Shown piece by piece: positions 36,702 through 45,174 of a stretch of 64,000 nt of DNA. The notes beneath the pieces were generated by a model. That model saw nothing but the letters and a program-made list of their open reading frames with translations, ran no database searches and was not told the origin of the DNA. This DNA is from Ammoniphilus oxalaticus (GTDB taxonomy: Bacteria; Bacillota; Bacilli; Aneurinibacillales; RAOX-1): positions 638,946 through 702,945 of the forward strand of contig NZ_MCHY01000009.1 in assembly GCF_003609605.1 (NCBI RefSeq), written 5' to 3'. A program made the position numbers and the translations under genes. Within the stretch, counting starts at the first letter, position 1. The number at the start of each line of letters is the position of its first letter.

Positions 36702-37889
36702 ATGAAGAAAATTTTGATTATGATGACCAGTATGAATATTGGCGGAGTGGAAAAATCGTTGGTGTCTCTCCTATCCGAAATCCCGAAAGATCAATTTGAG
36801 ATCACCCTATTGTTATTAGAGAAAAAGGGCGGGTTTTTGGAACATGTCCCTGAATGGGTGAGAGTGGTGGAGGTTAACTGGTATCAAGATATTAAACCAA
36901 TTATTATGCAACCGCCACATGAGACCGTACAGGGGTATCTTAAAAACAAGCAGTACCTTAAGATCCCGTTTTTTATTGCTTCCTATTATATATCCAAATA
37001 CTTTGATAATCGATACGTCTATTACCGCCATGTTATGAAGGAAGTGCCTGAATGGACAGAGACGTATGATGTAGCGATCAGTTATCAGGGTCCGACTGAT
37101 ATTATTGACTTTTTTGTAGCAAATAAAGTAAGAGCAAAGAAAAAAATATCCTGGATTCATTTTGATATATCCAAACACCTGATTAATCAGAAATTATATG
37201 AAAGATTGTATAAGCAATACGACCAGATATTTGCGGTTTCAAATGAAGCAAGATCTTGTCTTGTTGGGAAGATTCCTTCGATTAAAAACAAAACGGATGT
37301 CTTTTATAATATCGTCCCAGAAACGTTGATATGGGAGATGTCACAGGAAGAAATCGAATTTGATCAAGATTACCAAGGGATAAAAATTGTAACTGTCGGA
37401 AGGCTCTCTTTTGAGAAAGGACAAGATTTGGCGATCAAAACGCTAGCCAAACTTCGCGCCGAAGGAATAGAAGTTAGGTGGTACTGTATTGGAGAGGGGA
37501 ACTATCGAATGGATTGTAAAAAGTTAATTGAACATTATGGTTTGGAAGACGATTTTATGTTACTTGGCGCAACAGTGAATCCGTATCCGTACATTGCAAA
37601 AGCTGATATTTATGTCCAAACCTCAAGACATGAAGGCTATTGTTTGACCCTCGCTGAGGCCAAGTGTTTACAAAAACCGATAGTAACGACAAACTTTATT
37701 GGCGCTTACGAACAAATTATAGATGGTGAGACGGGGTATATTGTTGAATGTGATGCAGAGGAACTTTATCAAAGGATTCAATATCTTGGAGAAGAACGCC
37801 TCGAACGAGAGAGGTTGGAAAATAATTTATCCAACATAATACATGATTCAGAAAAGGGGTTCATGAGCATATTTAATATATTTAACTAA
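36702..37889 (+). CDS. Glycosyltransferase family 4
   Basis: 395-residue GT-B enzyme, close paralogue of the 35385 protein: KILIMMTSMNIGGVEKSLVS, IVTVGRLSFEKGQDLAIKTL, TSRHEGYCLTLAEAKCLQKP. AGGAGGGATAAGGA precedes ATG 36702. It is the last glycosyltransferase before the ABC protein. Confidence 0.8.
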   Translation: MKKILIMMTSMNIGGVEKSLVSLLSEIPKDQFEITLLLLEKKGGFLEHVPEWVRVVEVNWYQDIKPIIMQPPHETVQGYLKNKQYLKIPFFIASYYISKYFDNRYVYYRHVMKEVPEWTETYDVAISYQGPTDIIDFFVANKVRAKKKISWIHFDISKHLINQKLYERLYKQYDQIFAVSNEARSCLVGKIPSIKNKTDVFYNIVPETLIWEMSQEEIEFDQDYQGIKIVTVGRLSFEKGQDLAIKTLAKLRAEGIEVRWYCIGEGNYRMDCKKLIEHYGLEDDFMLLGATVNPYPYIAKADIYVQTSRHEGYCLTLAEAKCLQKPIVTTNFIGAYEQIIDGETGYIVECDAEELYQRIQYLGEERLERERLENNLSNIIHDSEKGFMSIFNIFN

Positions 37890-37904
37890 AGAAGGTGTAA
37901 CCAA

Positions 37905-39698
37905 TTGATAGAATCAACGCAAAAATTACTTAGAATGTTTAACAAGAAAGAAAAGAAAAAGCTGTTGATCATATTTTTTATGATATTTGTAGCGGCAATA
38001 TTAGAGACGGTTGGTATTGGCCTTATCGTACCGTTCGTTACCATTGTAACGGAACCTAGTCTTATTCAAGAACAAGCGATTTTAGCTTATGTATATGATC
38101 TTTTTCAATTTCAATCCACAACCACGTATATGATCTTTTTAGTCGTGCTGTTGCTTTCGGTTTTCGTCATAAAAAATCTATACTTATTATTATTTAACTA
38201 CATTCAAAATCGGGTGATACTTAATCAACAGACATCGTTGTCGCAAAGATTGCTCAAAGTGTACTTAACGAAACCATATGTATTCCATTTACAACAGAAT
38301 AGCGCCGTTTTATTAAGGAATGTGAATAGTGAAGTGCCAAAGGTGTTTCAGGGCATCATTATGTCGGCTTTCCAATTGTTTACCGAAATACTTGTCATCG
38401 TTTGTATTCTTGCTTTGTTGCTCATCACATCACCTACAGCCACCTTAGTTGCTGCCGTTTTATTAGCGGGCAGCGTCAGTATCTTTTTTAGGGTTTTTCG
38501 AAAGAAAATATCATCATTGGGAAAAGAGCAACAAGCTGTAACGTCTGCCATGATTAAGTGGATCAATCAAGGGCTTGGAGCAAGTAAAGAAATTAAGGTC
38601 TCTGGGAAAGAGGCCTTTTTTATTAATGCCTATACTAAACAAAGTCATATCCGCGCGCAAAATAGCCGTTATTTGAAAATGTTGGAACAAGCTCCAAGAC
38701 TATTTATCGAGACACTGCTTGTCTCCGTTGTTCTCATCACGATGCTTGTGATCATCCTTCAAGGATTAAATACGACTGAGCTTGTTTCTACAATGGCGCT
38801 GTTTGCGATGGCTGCTTTTAGGCTGATGCCTTCTATCACTCGCGTCGTGGCTATGATTACAACGATAAGATATAGTCACCCCGCGCTTTCGGTGGTTTAT
38901 GAGGATTTATATATCAACAATGATCCATCTCAATCAGAACCTAAATCATTGTTCGAGGGAAGGCCACTCGAAATCAATAAAGGGAAGAGAACATTTGTTG
39001 ATTCAATAAAATTACAAGATGTGCGCTTTCGGTATCCTGGCCAAGAAGGTCTTTCGCTTAAAGATGTATCTCTCACGATCCCGATCGGTCAATCGGTCGC
39101 ATTTATAGGCGAATCGGGAGCTGGGAAAACGACGATCGTGGATGCCATCCTGGGCCTATTAGAACCGGAAAAGGGAGAGATATTAGTCGACGGTAAAAGA
39201 ATACAAGACCAAAAACTAGCCTGGCAGCAAAAGATAGGGTACATTCCACAGTCCATTTTCTTATCCGATGACACTATTCGCGGAAACGTAGCTTTTGGAA
39301 TAGAACAGGATCAAGTTAGTGATGAGGAAGTCTGGAGAGCTTTAGATCAAGCAAAATTAAAAGAGTTCGTACAATCGCTTCCGAACCAATTAGATACAGC
39401 TGTTGGGGAAAGAGGGGTTAGACTATCCGGTGGACAACGCCAACGAGTCGGGATTGCTAGAGCTTTATACCACAATCCAGAAATCTTATTTATGGATGAA
39501 GCGACATCGGCATTAGATAATCAAACGGAAGCTGAGATCATGAAGGCAATTGATGGCTTAAAAGGGGAGAAGACATTAATTATCATTGCGCACAGATTAA
39601 GCACGATTAAAAATTGCGACATTATATTTACGATGAGCCAAGGTAAACTGGTTTCGGTTGAGAACAAGTTTGAAGCTCCAATAGTACAACATTTTTAA
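37905..39698 (+). CDS. ABC protein, PglK-like lipid-linked oligosaccharide flippase candidate
   Basis: 597-residue exporter-type half transporter. The membrane domain resembles Campylobacter PglK, which flips lipid-linked oligosaccharides: ETVGIGLIVPFVTIVTEPSL early, and AFRLMPSITRVVAMITTIRY before the ATPase, where PglK has LYRLMPSANRI. ATPase: GESGAGKTTIVDAILGLLEP, LSGGQRQRVGIARAL, EILFMDEATSALD. TTG 37905 follows GAAGGTG. The cluster has a Wzy-like EpsG but I find no Wzx/EpsK-type flippase, so this protein probably fills that role. Export of a peptide is the alternative. Confidence 0.75.
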   Translation: MIESTQKLLRMFNKKEKKKLLIIFFMIFVAAILETVGIGLIVPFVTIVTEPSLIQEQAILAYVYDLFQFQSTTTYMIFLVVLLLSVFVIKNLYLLLFNYIQNRVILNQQTSLSQRLLKVYLTKPYVFHLQQNSAVLLRNVNSEVPKVFQGIIMSAFQLFTEILVIVCILALLLITSPTATLVAAVLLAGSVSIFFRVFRKKISSLGKEQQAVTSAMIKWINQGLGASKEIKVSGKEAFFINAYTKQSHIRAQNSRYLKMLEQAPRLFIETLLVSVVLITMLVIILQGLNTTELVSTMALFAMAAFRLMPSITRVVAMITTIRYSHPALSVVYEDLYINNDPSQSEPKSLFEGRPLEINKGKRTFVDSIKLQDVRFRYPGQEGLSLKDVSLTIPIGQSVAFIGESGAGKTTIVDAILGLLEPEKGEILVDGKRIQDQKLAWQQKIGYIPQSIFLSDDTIRGNVAFGIEQDQVSDEEVWRALDQAKLKEFVQSLPNQLDTAVGERGVRLSGGQRQRVGIARALYHNPEILFMDEATSALDNQTEAEIMKAIDGLKGEKTLIIIAHRLSTIKNCDIIFTMSQGKLVSVENKFEAPIVQHF

Positions 39699-39768
39699 TA
39701 AAACAGATGTTAAATAGGGTGATAATAGTAGTTGATATGTCAAGAGTGAGAGGAGTAACTTAAACCAA

Positions 39769-40899
39769 TTGAGATTACAACATAAAATAAAGTATATAAA
39801 AACATCGCAGGGTTTTTATGTATGTATAGATAGGAACATTTTTGTCATAATTTGGTTGCTTCTTAATAGATCTGAACCTTTCAATTTAGATGTAAAAACA
39901 ATTAACTATCTATCAGGGCCATTGATGAAATTTTTAAGGATTATTAAAATTTTTATAGAATTGCTTATTTTTAAATATGCAAGAAAGGGAAATGAAGAGG
40001 TTATTGAAGTGCCTTACGATGGGCATATACTATTAAATAAGTCTGGTGGCTATAAAGTATTTGATCTATCGAAGGAGATCGTGGCGACACAATTTAAGTC
40101 GGATTTAAAAGACGATATGTTTAATGAAATCGTGGTTGAGTTAAGAGGTATTTCAAAATATCCATTTGCGCCTCATCTTGTGGGAGTAGATTACTTAAAT
40201 AAATGTATTTACGAAGGGTATATAAACTTAAAAAAGTCCCGCCGTTTTTACCCGATTTCAGATTATTTTTATGAAAGAATCCTTCCGATTTGGAAGGAAA
40301 TGATCAAGGTATATCCCTGGAAAAAGAAAAATCTATATGAATACGTTGAGAATCAATTAAATTATATTTTAAAGTGGATTGAAACTTTAGAAAAACTAAA
40401 TGTTGAGAAAGAATATGTACAGAATATAAAGATTTTTGTCAAAAGAACAGCTGATGATATTTTGACATGTATACCAAAACATCGGGGTGTTTATTTAACC
40501 TTATCACATGGGGATTTACATGCTTGGAATATTCTTCAGGATCGTGAACGGGCTGTGGTTATTGATTGGGATACGGTAAAGGAAAGGTCGTTCTATCATG
40601 ACCTCTACTATATCTTTTACCACAATATATTTAGCGGACATAATAAGGATCTAAAAGAATTTTGTTTACAATTAGAAAGATGTATTGATATGTGTCAAGT
40701 TTATTTACCTGAAGAACGAGTTCAGGAACATGGTGATAAAAAACTGTACAGAATGTTATTTTATTTAGAATATGTTCAACTGGACTTGGAGAAAAGATTG
40801 GCAACACTTGGGGAGATTTCTGAAATTAATGGCCGCTTAAGAAAGATGAACTCTTCTATTATAGCTTTTGAGTCAGTAGAGAAAAACATTGTTTCATAA
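39769..40899 (+). CDS. Aminoglycoside-phosphotransferase-like kinase
   Basis: 376-residue kinase of the APH/choline-kinase fold. The catalytic loop is LSHGDLHAWNIL with Asp and Asn, and the metal Asp lies in VVIDWDTVKERSFYHDLYYI. The N-terminal lobe is poorly conserved, with a short hydrophobic stretch at 16-30. Such kinases in polysaccharide loci may phosphorylate a sugar or lipid; the substrate here is unknown. TTG 39769 has GAGGAG twelve bases before it, a weak start. Strongly AT-rich compared with its neighbours, a sign of separate origin. Confidence 0.65.
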   Translation: MRLQHKIKYIKTSQGFYVCIDRNIFVIIWLLLNRSEPFNLDVKTINYLSGPLMKFLRIIKIFIELLIFKYARKGNEEVIEVPYDGHILLNKSGGYKVFDLSKEIVATQFKSDLKDDMFNEIVVELRGISKYPFAPHLVGVDYLNKCIYEGYINLKKSRRFYPISDYFYERILPIWKEMIKVYPWKKKNLYEYVENQLNYILKWIETLEKLNVEKEYVQNIKIFVKRTADDILTCIPKHRGVYLTLSHGDLHAWNILQDRERAVVIDWDTVKERSFYHDLYYIFYHNIFSGHNKDLKEFCLQLERCIDMCQVYLPEERVQEHGDKKLYRMLFYLEYVQLDLEKRLATLGEISEINGRLRKMNSSIIAFESVEKNIVS

Positions 40900-41024
40900 T
40901 AGCTCACGCAGTCTTAGTATGTTAAACATCGGAGAGGCTGTTTGACGCGATATGACTCTAGTATGTTTACAAAGGGAGTGATGACTTTACCGTTGAATTT
41001 ACAAGAGGATATAAAGAGTCTTAA

Positions 41025-41056
41025 AAGGAGTAGCTGTACTTTTTGTGCTACTCCTT
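41025..41056. other. Perfect 10-bp hairpin in the gap before epsL
   Basis: AAGGAGTAGC (41025-41034) pairs with GCTACTCCTT (41047-41056) around a 12-base loop containing TTTTT. There is no T run after it on the plus strand. It could be an RNA-processing site or attenuator in the 225-base gap between the kinase and sugar transferase genes. Confidence 0.5.
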
Positions 41057-41125
41057 CATTTGTTCTGGAGAGAGGATGCCAAGGTTCTCCAAAGTTGAAT
41101 TTGTGAGTAGTGAAGGTGGTAATCA

Positions 41126-41737
41126 ATGAAAAGATTATTTGATGTTGTATGCGCTGTGACTGGGCTCGTTATACTTGGACCAATCATCCTACTGACTGCA
41201 TGGCTCATCCGCTGGAATATTGGATCGCCAGTGTTTTTTAAGCAAGATCGTCCCGGGTTAAACGGAGTCCCTTTTATTTTATACAAGTTTCGGACGATGA
41301 CCAACGAATGTGATGAATACGGAAAGTTGTTACCTGACCATAAAAGATTAACTCCATTCGGGAAGCTCGTTCGAAAATTAAGTTTAGATGAATTGCCGCA
41401 ATTGTATAACGTTTTGAAAGGTGAGATGAGTCTGGTTGGTCCACGTCCTTTACTAATGGAGTATTTGCCTTTGTATACGGAAAGACAAGCGATGAGACAT
41501 CTTGTTAGGCCAGGGATAACCGGATTGGCGCAGGTCAGCGGCAGGAATGCGATCAGTTGGGATGAACGGTTGGAAATGGATGCCCAATATGTTGAATCTC
41601 GGAGTTGGATTTTGGATCTAAAGATTTTGTTGCTCACAATTTCAAAAGTATTTAAATCGGAAGGAATCAATCAAAAAGGGCATGCAACAGTGGAAAAATT
41701 TGCTGGTTCGAAGTCTATAGGAGGAGACCATCAATGA
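41126..41737 (+). CDS. epsL: Undecaprenyl-phosphate sugar phosphotransferase (EpsL-like)
   Basis: 203-residue priming enzyme that puts the first sugar phosphate on undecaprenyl phosphate. It is the short form, with one N-terminal membrane segment (LFDVVCAVTGLVILGPIILL) and the catalytic domain: KFRTMT, LSLDELPQLYNVLKGEMSLV, GPRPLL, RPGITGLAQVSGRN. The EPS repeat unit starts here. Its stop overlaps the next gene by four bases. Confidence 0.9.
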   Translation: MKRLFDVVCAVTGLVILGPIILLTAWLIRWNIGSPVFFKQDRPGLNGVPFILYKFRTMTNECDEYGKLLPDHKRLTPFGKLVRKLSLDELPQLYNVLKGEMSLVGPRPLLMEYLPLYTERQAMRHLVRPGITGLAQVSGRNAISWDERLEMDAQYVESRSWILDLKILLLTISKVFKSEGINQKGHATVEKFAGSKSIGGDHQ

Positions 41738-42384
41738 AGATTATGGTGATCGGGCAAGGTGGTCATAGTAGGGTGATCCGTGAAATCATCGAAGAACAGA
41801 CAACTTATCGACTCATCGGATACCTCGATGATAAATTTGAGACGGTGACGAATTTAGAGGGCCGATATACGGGACCGATTTGGGCAGTAAGGGATTTTAT
41901 TCACCAGTTTAGGGATTTAAAATTCATTCTTGCCATTGGAAATAACCGCATTCGCAAACAAATCTTTGATCGGTTACAGCTAGCTAAGGATTCTTATGTG
42001 TCATTGATTCATAAAACGGCTGTGATCAGTCCGAGCGCGGAAATTGGTAACGGTACAGTGATCATGGCAAATGCGGTTTTGAACGCGGGAGCGTATGTTG
42101 GAAGTCATACGATTATTAACACAGGATCGATTGTTGAACATGACAATATTGTAGGTGATTTTGTTCATCTTTCGCCAAACGTCACATTGACGGGTACCGT
42201 TAAAGTAGGCGATGGTTCACATATTGGAGCAAGCGCGACGCTTATTCCTAATATTCAAATCGGTGAATGGACCACGATCGGAGCTGGAGCGGCCGTCATC
42301 CGCGATATTCCCGCCTATAGCACCGCTGTTGGTGTTCCAGCGGTGGTCAAGGGGAAAAGTAACACGGATGCGCAGGCGATGTAG
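41734..42384 (+). CDS. epsM: NeuD/EpsM-type sugar O- or N-acyltransferase
   Basis: 216 residues: an N-terminal Rossmann-like domain (IGQGGHSRVIREIIEEQ) and a C-terminal left-handed beta helix of hexapeptide repeats (ISPSAEIGNGTVIMANAVLN; IGASATLIPNIQIGEWTTIG). With EpsC and EpsN it would make a di-N-acetylated deoxy sugar, as in bacillosamine-type synthesis: dehydratase, aminotransferase, acetyltransferase. Confidence 0.85.
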   Translation: MKIMVIGQGGHSRVIREIIEEQTTYRLIGYLDDKFETVTNLEGRYTGPIWAVRDFIHQFRDLKFILAIGNNRIRKQIFDRLQLAKDSYVSLIHKTAVISPSAEIGNGTVIMANAVLNAGAYVGSHTIINTGSIVEHDNIVGDFVHLSPNVTLTGTVKVGDGSHIGASATLIPNIQIGEWTTIGAGAAVIRDIPAYSTAVGVPAVVKGKSNTDAQAM

Positions 42385-42407
42385 TCTGTCTTTTTTTATA
42401 ATCTAAT

Positions 42408-42423
42408 GTTCTTTAAGGAGAAC
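42408..42423. promoter_or_regulatory. SinR-like operator box
   Basis: GTTCTTTAAGGAGAAC between epsM and epsN, just after a TATAAT at 42397-42402, so it may govern an internal promoter for epsN and what follows. Confidence 0.55.
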
Positions 42424-42449
42424 AGGAAGGGTGCCGAGGAGGGGTGTTC

Positions 42450-43616
42450 ATGGCTAAAAATAAACGAAGAATTCATTTATCGTTGCCACATATGAGCGGA
42501 AGGGAACAGAAATATATTGAGCAAGCTTTTGCAACAAATTGGATTGCGCCGATAGGACCACATGTGGATGCTTTTGAACAAGAGATGGCGGCTTGCGTCG
42601 GAACGAAGGGGGCTGTTGCGGTAACTTCGGGAACGGCTGCGATCCATCTGGCTTTACGCTTACTCGATGTCGGGCGGGGCGATCGCGTGTTTTGCTCAAG
42701 TTTTACGTTCGTCGCCAGCGCAAACCCAATTATTTACCAAGGGGCAGAACCCGTTTTTATTGACTCAGAACCAGAAACGTGGAATATGTCTCCACAGGCG
42801 TTGGAAAAGGCGTTGTTAGATTCTAAACGAGCGGGGAAACTTCCCAAAGCGGTGATCGTCGTCCATCTGTACGGACAAAGCGCCAAAATGGATGAAATCA
42901 TGAATATTTGTGATCACTATGGGGTGCCGATCATTGAAGATGCCGCGGAATCACTCGGCTCAGCGTACAAAGGGAAGGCGAGTGGAACACTCGGTCGGTT
43001 TGGCATCTATTCTTTCAATGGCAATAAAATTATTACGACGTCTGGCGGGGGAATGTTAGTTTCCAACGATGAGGTTGCTTTACGGAAAGCCCGCTTTTTT
43101 GCAACACAAGCGAAGGATCCAGCTCCTTATTACCAACATAGTGAGTTGGGTTACAATTATAGAATGAGTAATTTGCTTGCGGGAGTTGGAAGGGCGCAAT
43201 TAGAAGTGCTTGAAGACCGAGTAAAGGCCCGACGAGAAATATTTAGACGCTACGAGGCAGAGCTAGGAGATCTTCCTGAAATTTCATTCATGCCTGAACT
43301 GGAGCAGACCTACTCCAATCGGTGGTTGAGCGCGTTTACGTTGGAAGAAAACACGGGGATTACCGTTCAAGAGATCCTTTATTCGTTAGAGCAAGAAAAT
43401 ATAGAGGCGCGTTTCGTATGGAAACCGTTGCACCTGCAGCCCTTGTTTAAGGGAACGGATTATTATGCGCATGACAAGGATCATCATGTAGCGGAATCAA
43501 TATTCAAGCGGGGGATTTGCATCCCTTCAGGTTCCAATATGACAGTTGAACAACAAATGAGGGTCATTGATGTGATCCGCGCTGTATTTGGCAAAGAATC
43601 GAGCGTTGTTCTTTAA
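42450..43616 (+). CDS. epsN: PLP-dependent aminotransferase (EpsN / DegT-DnrJ family)
   Basis: 388-residue sugar aminotransferase. AVTSGTAAIHLALRLLDVG, DRVFCSSFTFVASANPI, IEDAAESLGSAYKGKASGT, and YSFNGNKIITTSGGGML with the PLP lysine are family signatures. GAGGAGGGG lies before ATG 42450; an upstream GTG at 42444 is too close to it. It probably aminates the 4-keto sugar made by EpsC. Confidence 0.9.
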   Translation: MAKNKRRIHLSLPHMSGREQKYIEQAFATNWIAPIGPHVDAFEQEMAACVGTKGAVAVTSGTAAIHLALRLLDVGRGDRVFCSSFTFVASANPIIYQGAEPVFIDSEPETWNMSPQALEKALLDSKRAGKLPKAVIVVHLYGQSAKMDEIMNICDHYGVPIIEDAAESLGSAYKGKASGTLGRFGIYSFNGNKIITTSGGGMLVSNDEVALRKARFFATQAKDPAPYYQHSELGYNYRMSNLLAGVGRAQLEVLEDRVKARREIFRRYEAELGDLPEISFMPELEQTYSNRWLSAFTLEENTGITVQEILYSLEQENIEARFVWKPLHLQPLFKGTDYYAHDKDHHVAESIFKRGICIPSGSNMTVEQQMRVIDVIRAVFGKESSVVL

Positions 43617-43675
43617 ATAGAACAATAATCATCTATTGTTCTTTATTGAGGGGTGTGTTATTCTTTATATAGAAC
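43608..43675. promoter_or_regulatory. Group of SinR-like boxes before the TolC-like gene
   Basis: GTTCTTTAAATAGAAC (43608-43623, overlapping the epsN stop), a half box GTTCTTTATTG at 43638-43648, and ATTCTTTATATAGAAC (43660-43675). Start-to-start distances are 30 and 22 bases. Three sites in 68 bases is the densest grouping in the window, 30 bases before the next gene. Confidence 0.65.
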
Positions 43676-43704
43676 AAAACAAACCACTATTTGGAGGGCT
43701 ATGA

Positions 43705-45096
43705 TTGTTTAAAATATCCCCTGTTATTATTTTGGTATTAGGCGCGGGGATCGCGCTTAGTCCAACTATAGAAAACAAAGTTTTGGCGGCGTCATCCGTT
43801 GAACAGCTAAGTCAACCACAAGCTGAGATTCAATTGAAGCAGTCTGCCATCTATTATGATAAATACACACTCGTTCCGCTTGGTGAACTACTCACTGCTT
43901 TCGGAGCAAGTGTGGAGTGGCAAGCGAACACGAAGACGGTCATTGCGAGAAAAGGTGAGACTCTGCTTGAGGTGACGATTGGCGCTTCTCACGCGTTCGT
44001 TAACAAAGAGAAGGTAACGCTCGATTTGCCAGCGGTCTTACTCAAAGGAAAAACGTACGCCCCAATCGGATTGCTGTCAGATACTTTCGGTTCTCATTTG
44101 AGCTGGAATCCGTATACGAATAAAGTGGCTATTCTTCCGCAAACCAGTCAGACGGAATTTAGCGAGGAGGAGCGCGCCTTCACGATTGAACGGGCTGTCG
44201 ACGAGGCCAAGCTGCATAGCGACGTGTTAGATCGAGCGAAACAAGAAATAATGAAACAAGAGTTGCGCTATCAGGAAGCAGAGGCAGATTCGGATCAGCG
44301 TCCCGCCCTGAAATTGGCGTATGAGATGGCAAAGAAAATGGAAGATGTTGCGAATGACCAAACCGCGTTGCTCGTGAAACAGACTTACCAGGATATCTAT
44401 GTGAAACAACGAGCGCAAAAAGTAAATGCAATTGCTTATGGTATTGCATTCAATCAGGCTGAAATTGCTAACGCGCGTTCTCAAATTGGAAGAATCTCAC
44501 GGGATCAACTAAACACGACGAATGAGGCAATGGAAAGAGCTTTTAGGAATTTGCGGCAAGCTAAGGCAGAGTTGCAAAAATCGCGGGTAAAATTAAATGG
44601 ATTACTCGGCAAGCCGGGTGATTTTAACCATGAATTAGTTGATCAACCTCGCTATAGCGTGGCCGTTCACAAATCTAAAGCGGATCTTGATGCTCATATT
44701 AGAGCGATGTCGGACAAAAGCCCGCGTTTATGGCAATTAAAAGAGCAAGTTAAAATTGAACAAAGAAAAAATGATCTATCCGCTGATTTAAAGGAAATTG
44801 CTGTGAAGAATGCTGAGGCAGCCTTAGCTTCAAATAAGGCGTCGTTTGCAGAAACGATCAAGTCGATGAATGAGCTCCTCACTTTGTTAGAGGAACAATA
44901 TCAAATTGCGCAGCGTCAATTAAAATCAGCAGAACAAGAATTAGCCGTTGAAATCACGAAGTATGAGCGTGGTTGGGTCACGTTATTAGATGTCATGAAA
45001 AAGCAGTTACATGCCGAACAAAGTAGATTGGAATTGGACCGATTGATGATCCAATTGGACCAAGCTAAGTCCAAATGGGAGAAGCCGTGGTTATAG
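43705..45096 (+). CDS. TolC-like helical protein with copper-amine-oxidase-like N-terminal domain
   Basis: 463 residues. A signal peptide (ISPVIILVLGAGIALSP ... VLA) is followed by a copper-amine-oxidase N-terminal-like stalk domain (TLVPLGELLTAFGASVEWQA, KTYAPIGLLSDTFGSHLSWN) of the kind found on secreted Bacillales proteins. The remaining 300 residues are long heptad-rich helices resembling the TolC/outer-membrane-efflux fold, including ELAVEITKYERGWVTLLDVM near the end, where TolC proteins read Y..G..TLLDVL. A monoderm has no outer membrane, so the helices may span the cell wall. TTG 43705 follows GGAGGG. It sits at the far end of the eps operon from the HlyD-type protein. Confidence 0.7.
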   Translation: MFKISPVIILVLGAGIALSPTIENKVLAASSVEQLSQPQAEIQLKQSAIYYDKYTLVPLGELLTAFGASVEWQANTKTVIARKGETLLEVTIGASHAFVNKEKVTLDLPAVLLKGKTYAPIGLLSDTFGSHLSWNPYTNKVAILPQTSQTEFSEEERAFTIERAVDEAKLHSDVLDRAKQEIMKQELRYQEAEADSDQRPALKLAYEMAKKMEDVANDQTALLVKQTYQDIYVKQRAQKVNAIAYGIAFNQAEIANARSQIGRISRDQLNTTNEAMERAFRNLRQAKAELQKSRVKLNGLLGKPGDFNHELVDQPRYSVAVHKSKADLDAHIRAMSDKSPRLWQLKEQVKIEQRKNDLSADLKEIAVKNAEAALASNKASFAETIKSMNELLTLLEEQYQIAQRQLKSAEQELAVEITKYERGWVTLLDVMKKQLHAEQSRLELDRLMIQLDQAKSKWEKPWL

Positions 45097-45174
45097 CTTA
45101 AGCTAGGCAATCACCGTTCCCTTATACGCAATATAGAGATAATGTAAAGTGATTAAGCCTTAAAGGGGTATCGT

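Noticed and set aside
40981..41106. 41-residue Cys-containing peptide gene between the kinase and epsL
   Set aside because: The ribosome site is only two bases from the ATG and most of the frame is the two arms of a perfect hairpin.
41056..41670. 204-residue minus-strand frame
   Set aside because: It lies opposite epsL, whose motifs are unmistakable; it is a shadow frame.
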